From contig NZ_CP151803.1 of the NCBI RefSeq assembly GCF_038446955.1, positions 1,612,001-1,676,000 on the forward strand: a stretch of 64,000 bases of DNA, in the 5' to 3' direction. Shown piece by piece: positions 23,438-31,495 of the stretch (positions are counted from its first letter, which is position 1; the number at the start of each line of letters is the position of its first letter). A program made the translations under genes and the position numbers. The notes beneath the pieces were generated by a model. That model saw only the letters and a program-made list of their open reading frames with translations, had not been told where the DNA came from and did no database searches. The DNA is from Pedobacter sp. FW305-3-2-15-E-R2A2 (GTDB lineage: Bacteria; Bacteroidota; Bacteroidia; Sphingobacteriales; Sphingobacteriaceae).

Positions 23438-25927
23438 ATGGAAACACATCATATCAAAGGATTAAATGCTGGCCAGGTGATAGCATCCAGGCAAAAATAT
23501 GGGGCTAATTTTTTGACCCATAAAAAGGAAAATGGTTTTTGGTATGCCTTAAAAAGCCTGGCCAAAGAACCAATGGTGATTCTGCTGTTTATTGCCTCAG
23601 GTATTTACTTTATTAACGGGGAATTTGGAGACGGGCTTTTTCTTGCTACAGCCATAGTTCTGGTATCTGTCATCTCCTTATATCAGGACTCAAGAAGTAG
23701 AAATGCACTGGCTCAGCTCAAACAACTGACCAAACCTGAAGGAAAAGTAATCCGGGATGGGGAGGTCCGGCAGATCAAAACCGAAGACATTGTGATAGGT
23801 GATAGTTTAATTGCTGAGGAAGGGACCGTTGTTCTGGCTGACGGAACTATTATTCATGCAAATGATTTCTCTGTGAACGAATCCATTCTTACCGGAGAAT
23901 CTATGGTGGTCTATAAAGACCACATTGGAGACGATAAAGAGGTATACTCAGGCACCACAGTATCCAGTGGACTGGCGATTATTGAGGTGTCTGCCATCGG
24001 CGATGGAACAAAACTGGGTAAAATCGGTAAAAGTCTGGAAAGCATTAAAGAAGAGCAAAGCCCTCTGGAATTGCAAATCGGCAATTTCGTAAAGAAAATG
24101 GTGCTGGCCGGTGCGGTTGTCTTAATCATTGTCTGGGCCATCAATTTCTACCGTTCAGGGAGTGTAACTGATAGTTTGATGAAGGCTTTAACCATTGCTA
24201 TGAGTATTTTACCGGAAGAAATTCCTGTAGCCTTTAGCACTTTTATGGCATTGGGGGCATGGCGGCTAATGAAGATGGGAGTCGTAGTTAAACAGATGAA
24301 AACCGTCGAAGCACTTGGAAGTGCTACGGTCATCTGTACGGATAAAACAGGAACCATTACAGAGAATAAAATGAGCCTTGCCTGGCTCTATGTGCCATTA
24401 TTTCAAAAAAAGACCAGCCCGGAAGACACACTGAAGACAGAGGAGCAGGCGCTGGTTCGGACGGCGATGTGGGCTAGTGAACCGATTCCTTTTGATCCCA
24501 TGGAAATTGCGCTGCATCAGGTGTATGCTAAAGTAAATGAGATAGATGAAAGACCCAACTATAAAATGATTCATGAATATCCATTGGGAGGGAAACCGCC
24601 AATGATGACGCATGTTTTTCAGGACGACTCCGGAAGCCGCATTATCGCTGCAAAGGGAGCACCTGAGGCCTTAATGGAAGTTTCCGGCCTGACCACAGAA
24701 GAAAGAAACAAAATAGGAGCGGCTGTAAAAGAACTGGCGGGACAGGGATACCGGATCCTCGGAGTAGCTGATGCCATTTTTCCAGGACTTGATTTCCCTG
24801 CCCTACAGCAGGACTTTAAGTTCGTATTCAGAGGGCTCCTTGCTTTTTATGATCCGCCAAAGAAAAATATCCAGTCTGTATTTGAGCGTTTTTATGAAGC
24901 CGGAATTGCTGTTAAGATCATCACCGGAGACAATGCATTGACTACAACTGCGATTGCGAGACAAATAGGGTTCAGAGGCTATGATCAATCTGTTAGTGGC
25001 GAAGCGCTGATGAAAATGGAAGATGCTGAGTTGCGGAAAGCAGTAAACGAACAGTTTGTTTTTACCCGGATGTTTCCGGAAGCAAAACTTAAAATTATCA
25101 ATGCACTCAAAGCCAACAATGAGGTGGTTGCCATGACCGGAGATGGTGTAAATGATGGTCCGGCATTAAAATCGGCTCATATCGGTATTGCGATGGGAAA
25201 AAAAGGTACAGAGATCGCAAAACAGGCCGCTTCTCTGATTCTTGTGGACGATGACCTCGAAAAAATGGTCTTCGCGATTGCGATGGGCAGAAGGATTTAC
25301 ACCAATTTGAAGAAAGCCATTCAGTACATCATTTCCATTCATATCCCGATTATTCTTACCGTATTTATTCCCCTTGCTTTGGGATGGATTTATCCAAATA
25401 TATTTTCTCCCGTTCACATCATCTTTCTTGAACTCATTATGGGGCCTACCTGTTCCATTATTTATGAAAATGAGCCGATGGAAAAGAACACCATGCTTCA
25501 GCAACCCAGACCATTTATCAACACTTTTTTTAATGGTAAGGAGTTATTCAGCAGCGTGATGCAGGGATTGGTCATTACCCTTGGCAGCTTGCTCGTTTAT
25601 AGATATGCCACTTATTTTAACTGGAATGAACAGGTGACCAGAACGATGGTATTTACTGTGCTGATCACTGCAAATGTTTTTTTAACCTTGGTGAACCGTT
25701 CTTTTTATTACAGCCTTTTAACCACAATAAAATATAAAAACAACCTGGTGCCATTGGTGATCAGTATTACGGTGATCAGTTATGGTCTGCTGCTCCTTAT
25801 TGGTCCACTCCGCAGGTTTTTCGAATTTGAATCATTGAGTGCCACTCAGCTGTCCATCAGTGTATTGGCTGGTTTCCTTAGTGTCATTTGGTATGAATTG
25901 CTGAAATGGAGGAAGAGGACCGGATAA
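23438..25927 (+). CDS. Cation-translocating P-type ATPase (type II, CtpF-like)
   Basis: An inner-membrane ion pump of 829 residues with an N-terminal cation-ATPase domain, the actuator motif LTGES (about 152), the phosphorylated Asp302 in CTDKTGTIT, the hinge TGDGVNDGPA near 567, and about ten membrane helices. The M4 motif ILPEEIPVAF carries the ion-binding Glu of the Ca2+/Mg2+ class. The ion is not certain; Ca2+, Mg2+ or Mn2+ are possible. Its end overlaps the convergent pfkB gene by 44 bases. The mycobacterial CtpF of the DosR regulon is the functional comparison. Confidence 0.9.
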   Translation: METHHIKGLNAGQVIASRQKYGANFLTHKKENGFWYALKSLAKEPMVILLFIASGIYFINGEFGDGLFLATAIVLVSVISLYQDSRSRNALAQLKQLTKPEGKVIRDGEVRQIKTEDIVIGDSLIAEEGTVVLADGTIIHANDFSVNESILTGESMVVYKDHIGDDKEVYSGTTVSSGLAIIEVSAIGDGTKLGKIGKSLESIKEEQSPLELQIGNFVKKMVLAGAVVLIIVWAINFYRSGSVTDSLMKALTIAMSILPEEIPVAFSTFMALGAWRLMKMGVVVKQMKTVEALGSATVICTDKTGTITENKMSLAWLYVPLFQKKTSPEDTLKTEEQALVRTAMWASEPIPFDPMEIALHQVYAKVNEIDERPNYKMIHEYPLGGKPPMMTHVFQDDSGSRIIAAKGAPEALMEVSGLTTEERNKIGAAVKELAGQGYRILGVADAIFPGLDFPALQQDFKFVFRGLLAFYDPPKKNIQSVFERFYEAGIAVKIITGDNALTTTAIARQIGFRGYDQSVSGEALMKMEDAELRKAVNEQFVFTRMFPEAKLKIINALKANNEVVAMTGDGVNDGPALKSAHIGIAMGKKGTEIAKQAASLILVDDDLEKMVFAIAMGRRIYTNLKKAIQYIISIHIPIILTVFIPLALGWIYPNIFSPVHIIFLELIMGPTCSIIYENEPMEKNTMLQQPRPFINTFFNGKELFSSVMQGLVITLGSLLVYRYATYFNWNEQVTRTMVFTVLITANVFLTLVNRSFYYSLLTTIKYKNNLVPLVISITVISYGLLLLIGPLRRFFEFESLSATQLSISVLAGFLSVIWYELLKWRKRTG

Positions 25928-26840
25928 GTGCATACAAATGGGCCACATCTGCAGGGTGACAAAGTTCTGTACCTGGATTCATCGTGGCTGCGGTTCCACA
26001 GGCTACACCATATTGAACCGCTTCAGTCAGGCTTTTATTTAAAGCAAGGCTATGTACAATACCGGCAAGCATGCTGTCGCCTGCACCAACCGTGCTTTGC
26101 ACCACTACATCCGGAGGGAGAACGGTAATAAACAAGTCTTTACTGATCAGTACTGCTCCTTTCGGGCCCATAGAGGTCACAATCACTTCACAGTTAAATC
26201 TTTTAATAACTTCTCTGGCAGCAATACGTACCTGCTCCAGTGTCAGGACTTCCCGGCCTGCAAGGGTTCCCAATTCTCTTAGATTGGGTTTAATTAGGTA
26301 GACACCCGCTTTTGCAGCTTGTATTAAAGCTTCGCCGGAGGTGTCTACAATCAGCTTCGCTTTATTTTTATTAGCAATGCGGGAGACTTCTGCAAAAATA
26401 TCTGTTGGAATTCCTGGCGCTAAACTACCACTCACCACCATGAAATTTGCCTGTTTAAAACCGGCCATTGCCGCCAGACAGTTCTGCCATTCTCTTTTGC
26501 TGGTTTCAGGTCCCGGCATTCCGAAACGGTATTGCTTCTGGGTGGAGATTTCTTTTACAACCAGATTTTCTCTTGTGCTTTCTTTTGTTTTTATGGGAAT
26601 AAGGTCAAAACCTTCTCTGGTCAGGAGTCTGGTAAACGCCCTTCCGGTATATCCTCCGGCCATATAGATTGCCGTTGTGTTTTCCCCAAGTCTTTTGATC
26701 GCTCTTGAAACATTGATACCTCCTCCTCCTGCTTCATAAACAGGGCTGCTGCAATTCAGTTTTTTCTCGGCAATTAATTCAGGTACAAGGGTACTTTTAT
26801 CAATAGCAGGATTAAAGGTGATGGTTAGAATTGAACTCAT
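25884..26840 (-). CDS. pfkB: 6-phosphofructokinase II (PfkB family)
   Basis: A ribokinase-fold sugar kinase of 318 residues. It resembles E. coli Pfk-2 more than FruK: LTITFNPAIDKSTLVPE, the GGGGINVSRAIKRLG signature (Pfk-2 has GGGGINVARAI), YRFGMPGP, VSGSLAPGIP, and the catalytic-base motif TVGAGDSMLAG near residue 255. It phosphorylates fructose 6-phosphate with ATP, feeding glycolysis in the cytosol. It is divergent from the metallo-hydrolase gene, with tandem dyads in the 163-base gap, and its end overlaps the ATPase gene. Confidence 0.88.
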   Translation of the reverse strand: MSSILTITFNPAIDKSTLVPELIAEKKLNCSSPVYEAGGGGINVSRAIKRLGENTTAIYMAGGYTGRAFTRLLTREGFDLIPIKTKESTRENLVVKEISTQKQYRFGMPGPETSKREWQNCLAAMAGFKQANFMVVSGSLAPGIPTDIFAEVSRIANKNKAKLIVDTSGEALIQAAKAGVYLIKPNLRELGTLAGREVLTLEQVRIAAREVIKRFNCEVIVTSMGPKGAVLISKDLFITVLPPDVVVQSTVGAGDSMLAGIVHSLALNKSLTEAVQYGVACGTAATMNPGTELCHPADVAHLYALIRSSSSISAIHTK

Positions 26841-26895
26841 GGTTTAAAGGGAATTAGGTGTAGATAAATGTCGCTTTTGATTGTGTTAAATGATA

Positions 26896-26929
26896 TGACA
26901 TCAGACACTTATCGACATGTTTTTTGTCA
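26896..26929. promoter_or_regulatory. Tandem FNR/FixK-type dyads in a divergent promoter
   Basis: Box 1 at 26896-26907 is TGAC-ATCA-GACA (one arm mismatch) and box 2 at 26918-26929 is TGTT-TTTT-GTCA, 22 bases apart. They lie 56 bases from pfkB and 75 bases from the metallo-hydrolase, so could serve both. Confidence 0.5.
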
Positions 26930-27003
26930 CGGTTTCAGGTGTTTCGGATCATTGTTGTTGTGGCATTATCCTCCCAACTTTAGCTGAAATAATCTATATT
27001 AAA

Positions 27004-28383
27004 ATGAACGAAGTCATCTTACAATCGCTTGGTGCTGCAGAGACCGTAACAGGATCAAAACACTTGTTGAAAACACCTGAGCTAAATATCCTGATCGATT
27101 GTGGTCTGTTTCAGGGCATCAAATACTTACGTGAAAAGAATTGGGAATCCCTGAATATAGAGGCATCAGCGATTGACCTGATTGTTTTAACGCATGCACA
27201 TCTGGACCATTGTGGTTACATTCCGCTACTGGTGAAGAAAGGATTTAAGGGACGTATTTACATGACTGCGCCAACGAGCGAGCTCTGTGAGCTGATTCTG
27301 CTGGATAGTGCAAAGCTACAGGAAGAGGATGCAGAAAAAGCAAACAGATACCACTATACGAAACATAAACCAGCAAAGCCACTATATACCATTGAAGAAG
27401 CAAAGGCTTCTTTTAAACATTTCGTAATTGTAGATTGTGATGTTAGGGTTGATTTAAGTGATCACCTTCATTTTCGTTTCAAAACCTGTGGACATATCCT
27501 TGGTGCCTGTTCGGTAGCGCTTTCCTGTTATGGGAAGACCATTGTTTTCTCCGGAGATATTGGTAGAAATCAAAGCGCCTTACTTCCAAAGCCTGATTTT
27601 TTTACCAATGCTGATTACATTGTAATGGAATCTACGTATGGCGACAGGCTTCATGGCGATGCTGATGTTTATCAGGCGCTGGCCGATCTGATCAACGAAA
27701 CGGTATCCCGTGGTGGAAATGTGCTGATCCCCAGCTTTGCTGTGGGAAGGGCACAGGAACTTATATATATGCTGGGATTGTTAAAGGAGCAGCATAAAAT
27801 CCCTTTTCATCTGCCGGTCATCCTGGATACCCCAATGGGGGCCTCGGCAACAAAGATTTTTACCCGTTATGCCGATGAATACTCCACGATCAGTAAAGAA
27901 ACCTATCTGAAGATAAGTAATCGCGTTACGATCAATGAAGAATATGCAGGTACACTTCAAACCATCAGGGATAAAAGAAGCAAAATTGTTATCGCCGCCA
28001 GTGGCATGTTATCGGGAGGACGCGTGTTAGAATACCTTAAACATTACCTCACAAACGCCTCTAATGCCATTTTGATCATTGGCTTCCAGGCAGAGGGAAC
28101 ACGGGGAAGGGCTTTGCTAAACCATTCACATGAGCTCAAAATCCATGGGAGGTATTATGGTGTGAAAGCCAATGTTGCTGAGATTCTGGGGCTTTCTGCT
28201 CATGCTGATCAGGCCGAACTGATGGACTGGATCAGGAAATACGTTCCGGCTCCCAAGCAAATTATGCTCGTTCATGGAGAGCCTTCAGCCCAGGAAGCAT
28301 TACGGGTTAAAATACAAACTGAACTACAAATTCCGGTAAAAATTATGAAACGCAATCAGGATGTACTTTTATTTACCGTATGA
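27004..28383 (+). CDS. MBL-fold metallo-hydrolase with beta-CASP and RNA-specificity domains
   Basis: The zinc site HAHLDHCG (residues about 62-69), the later SGDIG and VMESTYGDRLH, the beta-CASP segments IPSFAVGRAQEL and ASGMLSGGRVLEYL, and the end VHGEPSAQEAL identify a CPSF-like, 460-residue protein. Family members cut RNA or act on other phosphoesters; YsnF/RNase J-like roles in RNA processing are plausible but not shown. ATG at 27004 gives the usual MNEVILQSLGAAETVTGS start. It is preceded by tandem dyads and convergent with the aldolase. Confidence 0.87.
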   Translation: MNEVILQSLGAAETVTGSKHLLKTPELNILIDCGLFQGIKYLREKNWESLNIEASAIDLIVLTHAHLDHCGYIPLLVKKGFKGRIYMTAPTSELCELILLDSAKLQEEDAEKANRYHYTKHKPAKPLYTIEEAKASFKHFVIVDCDVRVDLSDHLHFRFKTCGHILGACSVALSCYGKTIVFSGDIGRNQSALLPKPDFFTNADYIVMESTYGDRLHGDADVYQALADLINETVSRGGNVLIPSFAVGRAQELIYMLGLLKEQHKIPFHLPVILDTPMGASATKIFTRYADEYSTISKETYLKISNRVTINEEYAGTLQTIRDKRSKIVIAASGMLSGGRVLEYLKHYLTNASNAILIIGFQAEGTRGRALLNHSHELKIHGRYYGVKANVAEILGLSAHADQAELMDWIRKYVPAPKQIMLVHGEPSAQEALRVKIQTELQIPVKIMKRNQDVLLFTV

Positions 28384-28416
28384 TATCGCCTGAAGGTGTT
28401 GTACTCAGGCAATATC
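28382..28416. terminator. Hairpin between convergent genes
   Basis: A 12-base stem with one mismatch (28382-28393 with 28405-28416) and an 11-base loop includes the stop codons of both convergent genes; TGTTTTT follows shortly. A bidirectional terminator is likely. Confidence 0.5.
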
Positions 28417-29475
28417 AACCTGTTTTTCCAAATAAACATCCTGAATGGCATTAATGAGCTGAATTCCTTCTTCAAAAGGTTTCTGAAAAGCTTTTCTTCC
28501 GGCGATCATTCCCATGCCACCTGCGCGTTTATTAATGACTGCAGTGCGGACTGCGGCGCTCAGGTCCTGCATTCCGGTAGATGGCCCCCCGGAATTGATA
28601 AGTCCGGCCCGTCCCAGGTAGCAATTCAATACCTGGTACCGGCAAAGGTCAATCGGATGAATGGTGGTTAATTTGCTGTACATTTCCTCTTTATACTTAC
28701 CATAATTTGCTCCATATTTACATAAGGCTTTATAACCCCCGTTATTTTCAGGAAGCTTTTGCTTAATGATGTCGGCCTGAATGCTTACGCCAAGGTAGTT
28801 GGCCTGACCGGTAAGATCGGCAGCAGTATGGTAATCTACGTCGTCCTGAACGAAGTGTTCATTGCGGAGATAACACCATAAAACCGTAGCCATTCCGAGC
28901 TGATGTGCCTGTTCAAAGGCCTGCGAAACCGCAACAATTTGTCGGCTGGATTCTGCCGAGCCAAAGTAGATGGTGGCACCGATGGCAACGGCGCCAAGAT
29001 TCCAGGCCTCCTGCACAGAGCCAAATGGGATCTGATCGTACTTATTGGGATAACTGAGTAATTCATTGTGATTCAGTTTTACAATGAATGGTATTTTATG
29101 AGCATACTTTCTGGCCACTATACCTAAGGCTCCGATCGTACTTGCCACCGCATTACAACCGCCCTCAATGGCGAGTTTAACAATATTTTCAGGATCAAAA
29201 TACATAGGATTCGTACAGAAAGATGCACCTGCGCTATGTTCAACGCCCTGGTCGACCGGTAAAATAGAAAGGTAACCAGTTCCGGAAAGCCTGCCTGATT
29301 TGTAAATGCTCTCCAGGCTGCGAAGGGTCTGTATATTCCGGTTCGACTGACTAAATATCCGGTCCGTAAAGTCCGGGCCTGGAAGGTGTAGTTTTTCTTT
29401 TGGAATGGTCTGACAGGTATGAGAGAAAAGGTCTTCTTTTGTTCCCGCAAGTTCCACTATTTTTTCAAAATTCAT
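28405..29475 (-). CDS. fbaB: Class I fructose-bisphosphate aldolase (DhnA/FbaB type)
   Basis: A 356-residue TIM-barrel aldolase of the archaeal/bacterial DhnA type: [62 protein letters not shown] and the C-terminal [14 protein letters not shown] loop that binds phosphate. It splits fructose 1,6-bisphosphate into dihydroxyacetone phosphate and glyceraldehyde 3-phosphate by a Schiff-base lysine, which I cannot assign with certainty. It follows PfkB in the pathway and shares the same type of tandem dyads upstream (47 bases from the start). Confidence 0.88.
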   Translation of the reverse strand: MNFEKIVELAGTKEDLFSHTCQTIPKEKLHLPGPDFTDRIFSQSNRNIQTLRSLESIYKSGRLSGTGYLSILPVDQGVEHSAGASFCTNPMYFDPENIVKLAIEGGCNAVASTIGALGIVARKYAHKIPFIVKLNHNELLSYPNKYDQIPFGSVQEAWNLGAVAIGATIYFGSAESSRQIVAVSQAFEQAHQLGMATVLWCYLRNEHFVQDDVDYHTAADLTGQANYLGVSIQADIIKQKLPENNGGYKALCKYGANYGKYKEEMYSKLTTIHPIDLCRYQVLNCYLGRAGLINSGGPSTGMQDLSAAVRTAVINKRAGGMGMIAGRKAFQKPFEEGIQLINAIQDVYLEKQVDIA

Positions 29476-29521
29476 AACCATTGTTTTTAACAAATATTCA
29501 ATTAATCAGACTGCTGAAGAA

Positions 29522-29555
29522 TGATTTATGTCATGTAAGTGGTTGTTATTCGTCA
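29522..29555. promoter_or_regulatory. Tandem FNR/FixK-type dyads, 22 bases apart
   Basis: Box 1 at 29522-29533 is TGAT-TTAT-GTCA and box 2 at 29544-29555 is TGTT-ATTC-GTCA, 47 bases upstream of the aldolase start. A third imperfect copy, TGAT-AGAT-GTCT, is at 29583-29594 and may belong to the divergent gene at 29692. Confidence 0.6.
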
Positions 29556-29691
29556 TGTTATAGTTTTGTGATGCGACCTGTGTGATAGATGTCTAAAGAA
29601 ATTAATAGGGAGAAATTTTTCAGGCTCCTGAATAGTTTTTCCTTCATTGCAACGCTTAAAATGCGACGCTACATTTACAGCATAATTAAAG

Positions 29692-30459
29692 ATGATGAAA
29701 GCAAATAACAACAACAATTTAAGCGTCTCGCTGATCGGTCTTGGTTCCATGGGTTCGGCGCTGGCCGGAACACTGATCGATAAAGGATTTAAAATAACCA
29801 TATGGAACCGTGACCTTAATAAAGCGCAGCCACTGATTCATAAAGGAGCCGAATTGGCAAGTTCTGCTGCCGAAGCAATTGCCGCAAGTCCGGTAACGAT
29901 CATGTGTGTGTCGAACTATAATGTATCAACTGTCATATTAGCACAAGAGGGGGTAACAGAGGCATTGGAAAATAAAACCTTTATTCAGCTGAGTACCGGA
30001 ACCCCAAAAGAAGCCCGTGATATGGAAGCACTGATCAGCTCAAAAGGAGTGGCTTATCTGGATGGTAGTATTTTAGCCTGGCCAAGCCATATTAGCGGAG
30101 AAGAGACTACCATATTGGTGTCTGGGAAGAAGCCGGTTTTTGAAAACATTGAGCCGATCATGAAAGCGCTGGCAGGCAATCTTATACCTATGGGCGAAGC
30201 CATAGGAGGTGCATCCTCATTATTCGCTGCAGTGTTGGCCTATCTTGCGGGGCAGTGGATTGGCTTCTGTCATGGGGCATTGATCTGCGAAACAGAGGGT
30301 TTAGATGTGGAAGGTTTTGGTGCGCTGATGAACAAGCTGTCGCCGGTTTTGGGTGCAGAATTAGAACACATGGGAAAAGTGATTGCCCATGATGAATTTT
30401 ACAAGCCTAAAAGCCAGACTTTCCATTTTCCACCCAGCACCTTCATGGTAATGCTTTGA
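29692..30459 (+). CDS. NAD(P)-binding 6PGDH/imine reductase-like protein, C-terminus shortened
   Basis: The N-terminal Rossmann fold (SVSLIGLGSMGSALAGTL, then TIWNR) has the arginine after WN that favours NADPH, and STGTPKEA and GSILAWPSHI match the imine reductase subgroup of the 6-phosphogluconate dehydrogenase superfamily. The 255 residues fall short of the usual 285-300. From about 30423 another frame reads QHLHGNALTAIQHFRDFL to a stop at 30518, which looks like the missing C-terminal helix, so a one-base frameshift may have truncated the protein. Substrate unknown. Confidence 0.75.
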   Translation: MMKANNNNNLSVSLIGLGSMGSALAGTLIDKGFKITIWNRDLNKAQPLIHKGAELASSAAEAIAASPVTIMCVSNYNVSTVILAQEGVTEALENKTFIQLSTGTPKEARDMEALISSKGVAYLDGSILAWPSHISGEETTILVSGKKPVFENIEPIMKALAGNLIPMGEAIGGASSLFAAVLAYLAGQWIGFCHGALICETEGLDVEGFGALMNKLSPVLGAELEHMGKVIAHDEFYKPKSQTFHFPPSTFMVML

Positions 30460-30536
30460 CCGCAATCCAGCACTTCCGGGATTTTCTTTTGATACATAAA
30501 CAGACAGTTAGCAATTAAAGGTAAACAGATTTGTCA

Positions 30537-31271
30537 TCATGGTTCATCACAATGAATGGTTTTTGTTTTGATAAACAGTTTTTTCCATTCTTTATTTACC
30601 ATTTCGGAAGGGTAAATGTCGGCAGCCAGTTCAATGCCTTCATTGGCACTGTTGAACCATCCAAAAGTCATCACGTCTACAAATGCATAATTCAGTCTTT
30701 CGGGAGATGCGAGACGGGCCTCATACTCACGGATAATCCGTTCAGGGTCACCGTTTCTTTCGGCCATTTTCTTTCTCAATTCCTTCCATTCCTTCAGCAG
30801 GGTATCGCCACCAGCTAACAGTATGGTTGTATAGCGTTGTGCAGCTGCATTTTTTGACTGGTATTCTTTTAACGCGTTAACCTCTTTATAGGCTTTGAAA
30901 GCGCTGCGGTTAAACTCGTAACGTTGTTGCTGTTCTTTAAGTTTGGCTGCTTTGAATCCTTTCCAGAAAGGCGTTTGAGGGAGTTCGAGTTTCTTGAGCT
31001 GTTCATTTTTGGTGGCGTATTCTTCTTCCAGTTTTTCCGGTTGCAAGCGGCTTTGAATGTCTTCCGGTTTAAAGACCATAGGAGAGGTGTTGATGTCTAA
31101 ATCATTCTGTAAGGCCAGGCGATAACAGGCTTTGAGTTGTGCCTTTGTGACCTTTTTAGCATCGTATGTACCTTCATACAGGCAAAGCTCGTCTTCCCAT
31201 TTGTAAACTGCCTTTTGAGCTATGGCATTCAAGGTCGTTAAAACGAAAGCCATGATGAGGATGTATTTCAT
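30537..31271 (-). CDS. Secreted hypothetical protein, 244 aa
   Basis: A signal peptide (MKYILIMAFVLTTLNAIAQ) is followed by a highly charged helical protein with a short Cys-containing segment WEDELCLYEGTYDAKK, a lysine/glutamate-rich middle (LEEEYATKNEQLKKLELPQ) and a C-terminus with aromatic residues (FGWFNSANEG). I recognise no family. The chosen start gives the signal peptide; an upstream extension is not supported. It is divergent from ligD. Confidence 0.6.
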   Translation of the reverse strand: MKYILIMAFVLTTLNAIAQKAVYKWEDELCLYEGTYDAKKVTKAQLKACYRLALQNDLDINTSPMVFKPEDIQSRLQPEKLEEEYATKNEQLKKLELPQTPFWKGFKAAKLKEQQQRYEFNRSAFKAYKEVNALKEYQSKNAAAQRYTTILLAGGDTLLKEWKELRKKMAERNGDPERIIREYEARLASPERLNYAFVDVMTFGWFNSANEGIELAADIYPSEMVNKEWKKLFIKTKTIHCDEP

Positions 31272-31292
31272 ATCCCGAAGATAGGAAAAAGT

Positions 31293-31316
31293 GGTAGCAG
31301 CTACCAAACTGCTACC
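31293..31316. other. Short perfect inverted repeat upstream of the secreted protein
   Basis: GGTAGCAG (31293-31300) and CTGCTACC (31309-31316) are inverted copies around an 8-base loop, 21 bases before the start codon at 31271. It may be an operator or a leader hairpin. The rest of 31272-31495 is AT-rich with no gene and no copy of the island dyad. Confidence 0.45.
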
Positions 31317-31495
31317 AGTCATAATCAACTAATTTAATCATCCCTAATTAAATCATGTTTAAATATACAACATAGTTGCATCAACTGTCTGTTAAAAATA
31401 GTTAAATATTGTGAATGCCGAACCAGAAGTACATTCCAATAAACTTTCTGCCCCAAAGGTTGTTTTATAGCTAAGTCCTTCAAAATAATTTTTCC

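Noticed and set aside
26891..26903. Additional dyad TGAT-N5-ATCA before the metallo-hydrolase
   Set aside because: The inner spacing is five, not four, and it overlaps the box at 26896, which has the right 22-base step to its partner.
31293..31316. Intrinsic terminator before ligD
   Set aside because: No T run follows the 8-base stem on either strand, and it lies in the leader of the minus-strand gene.
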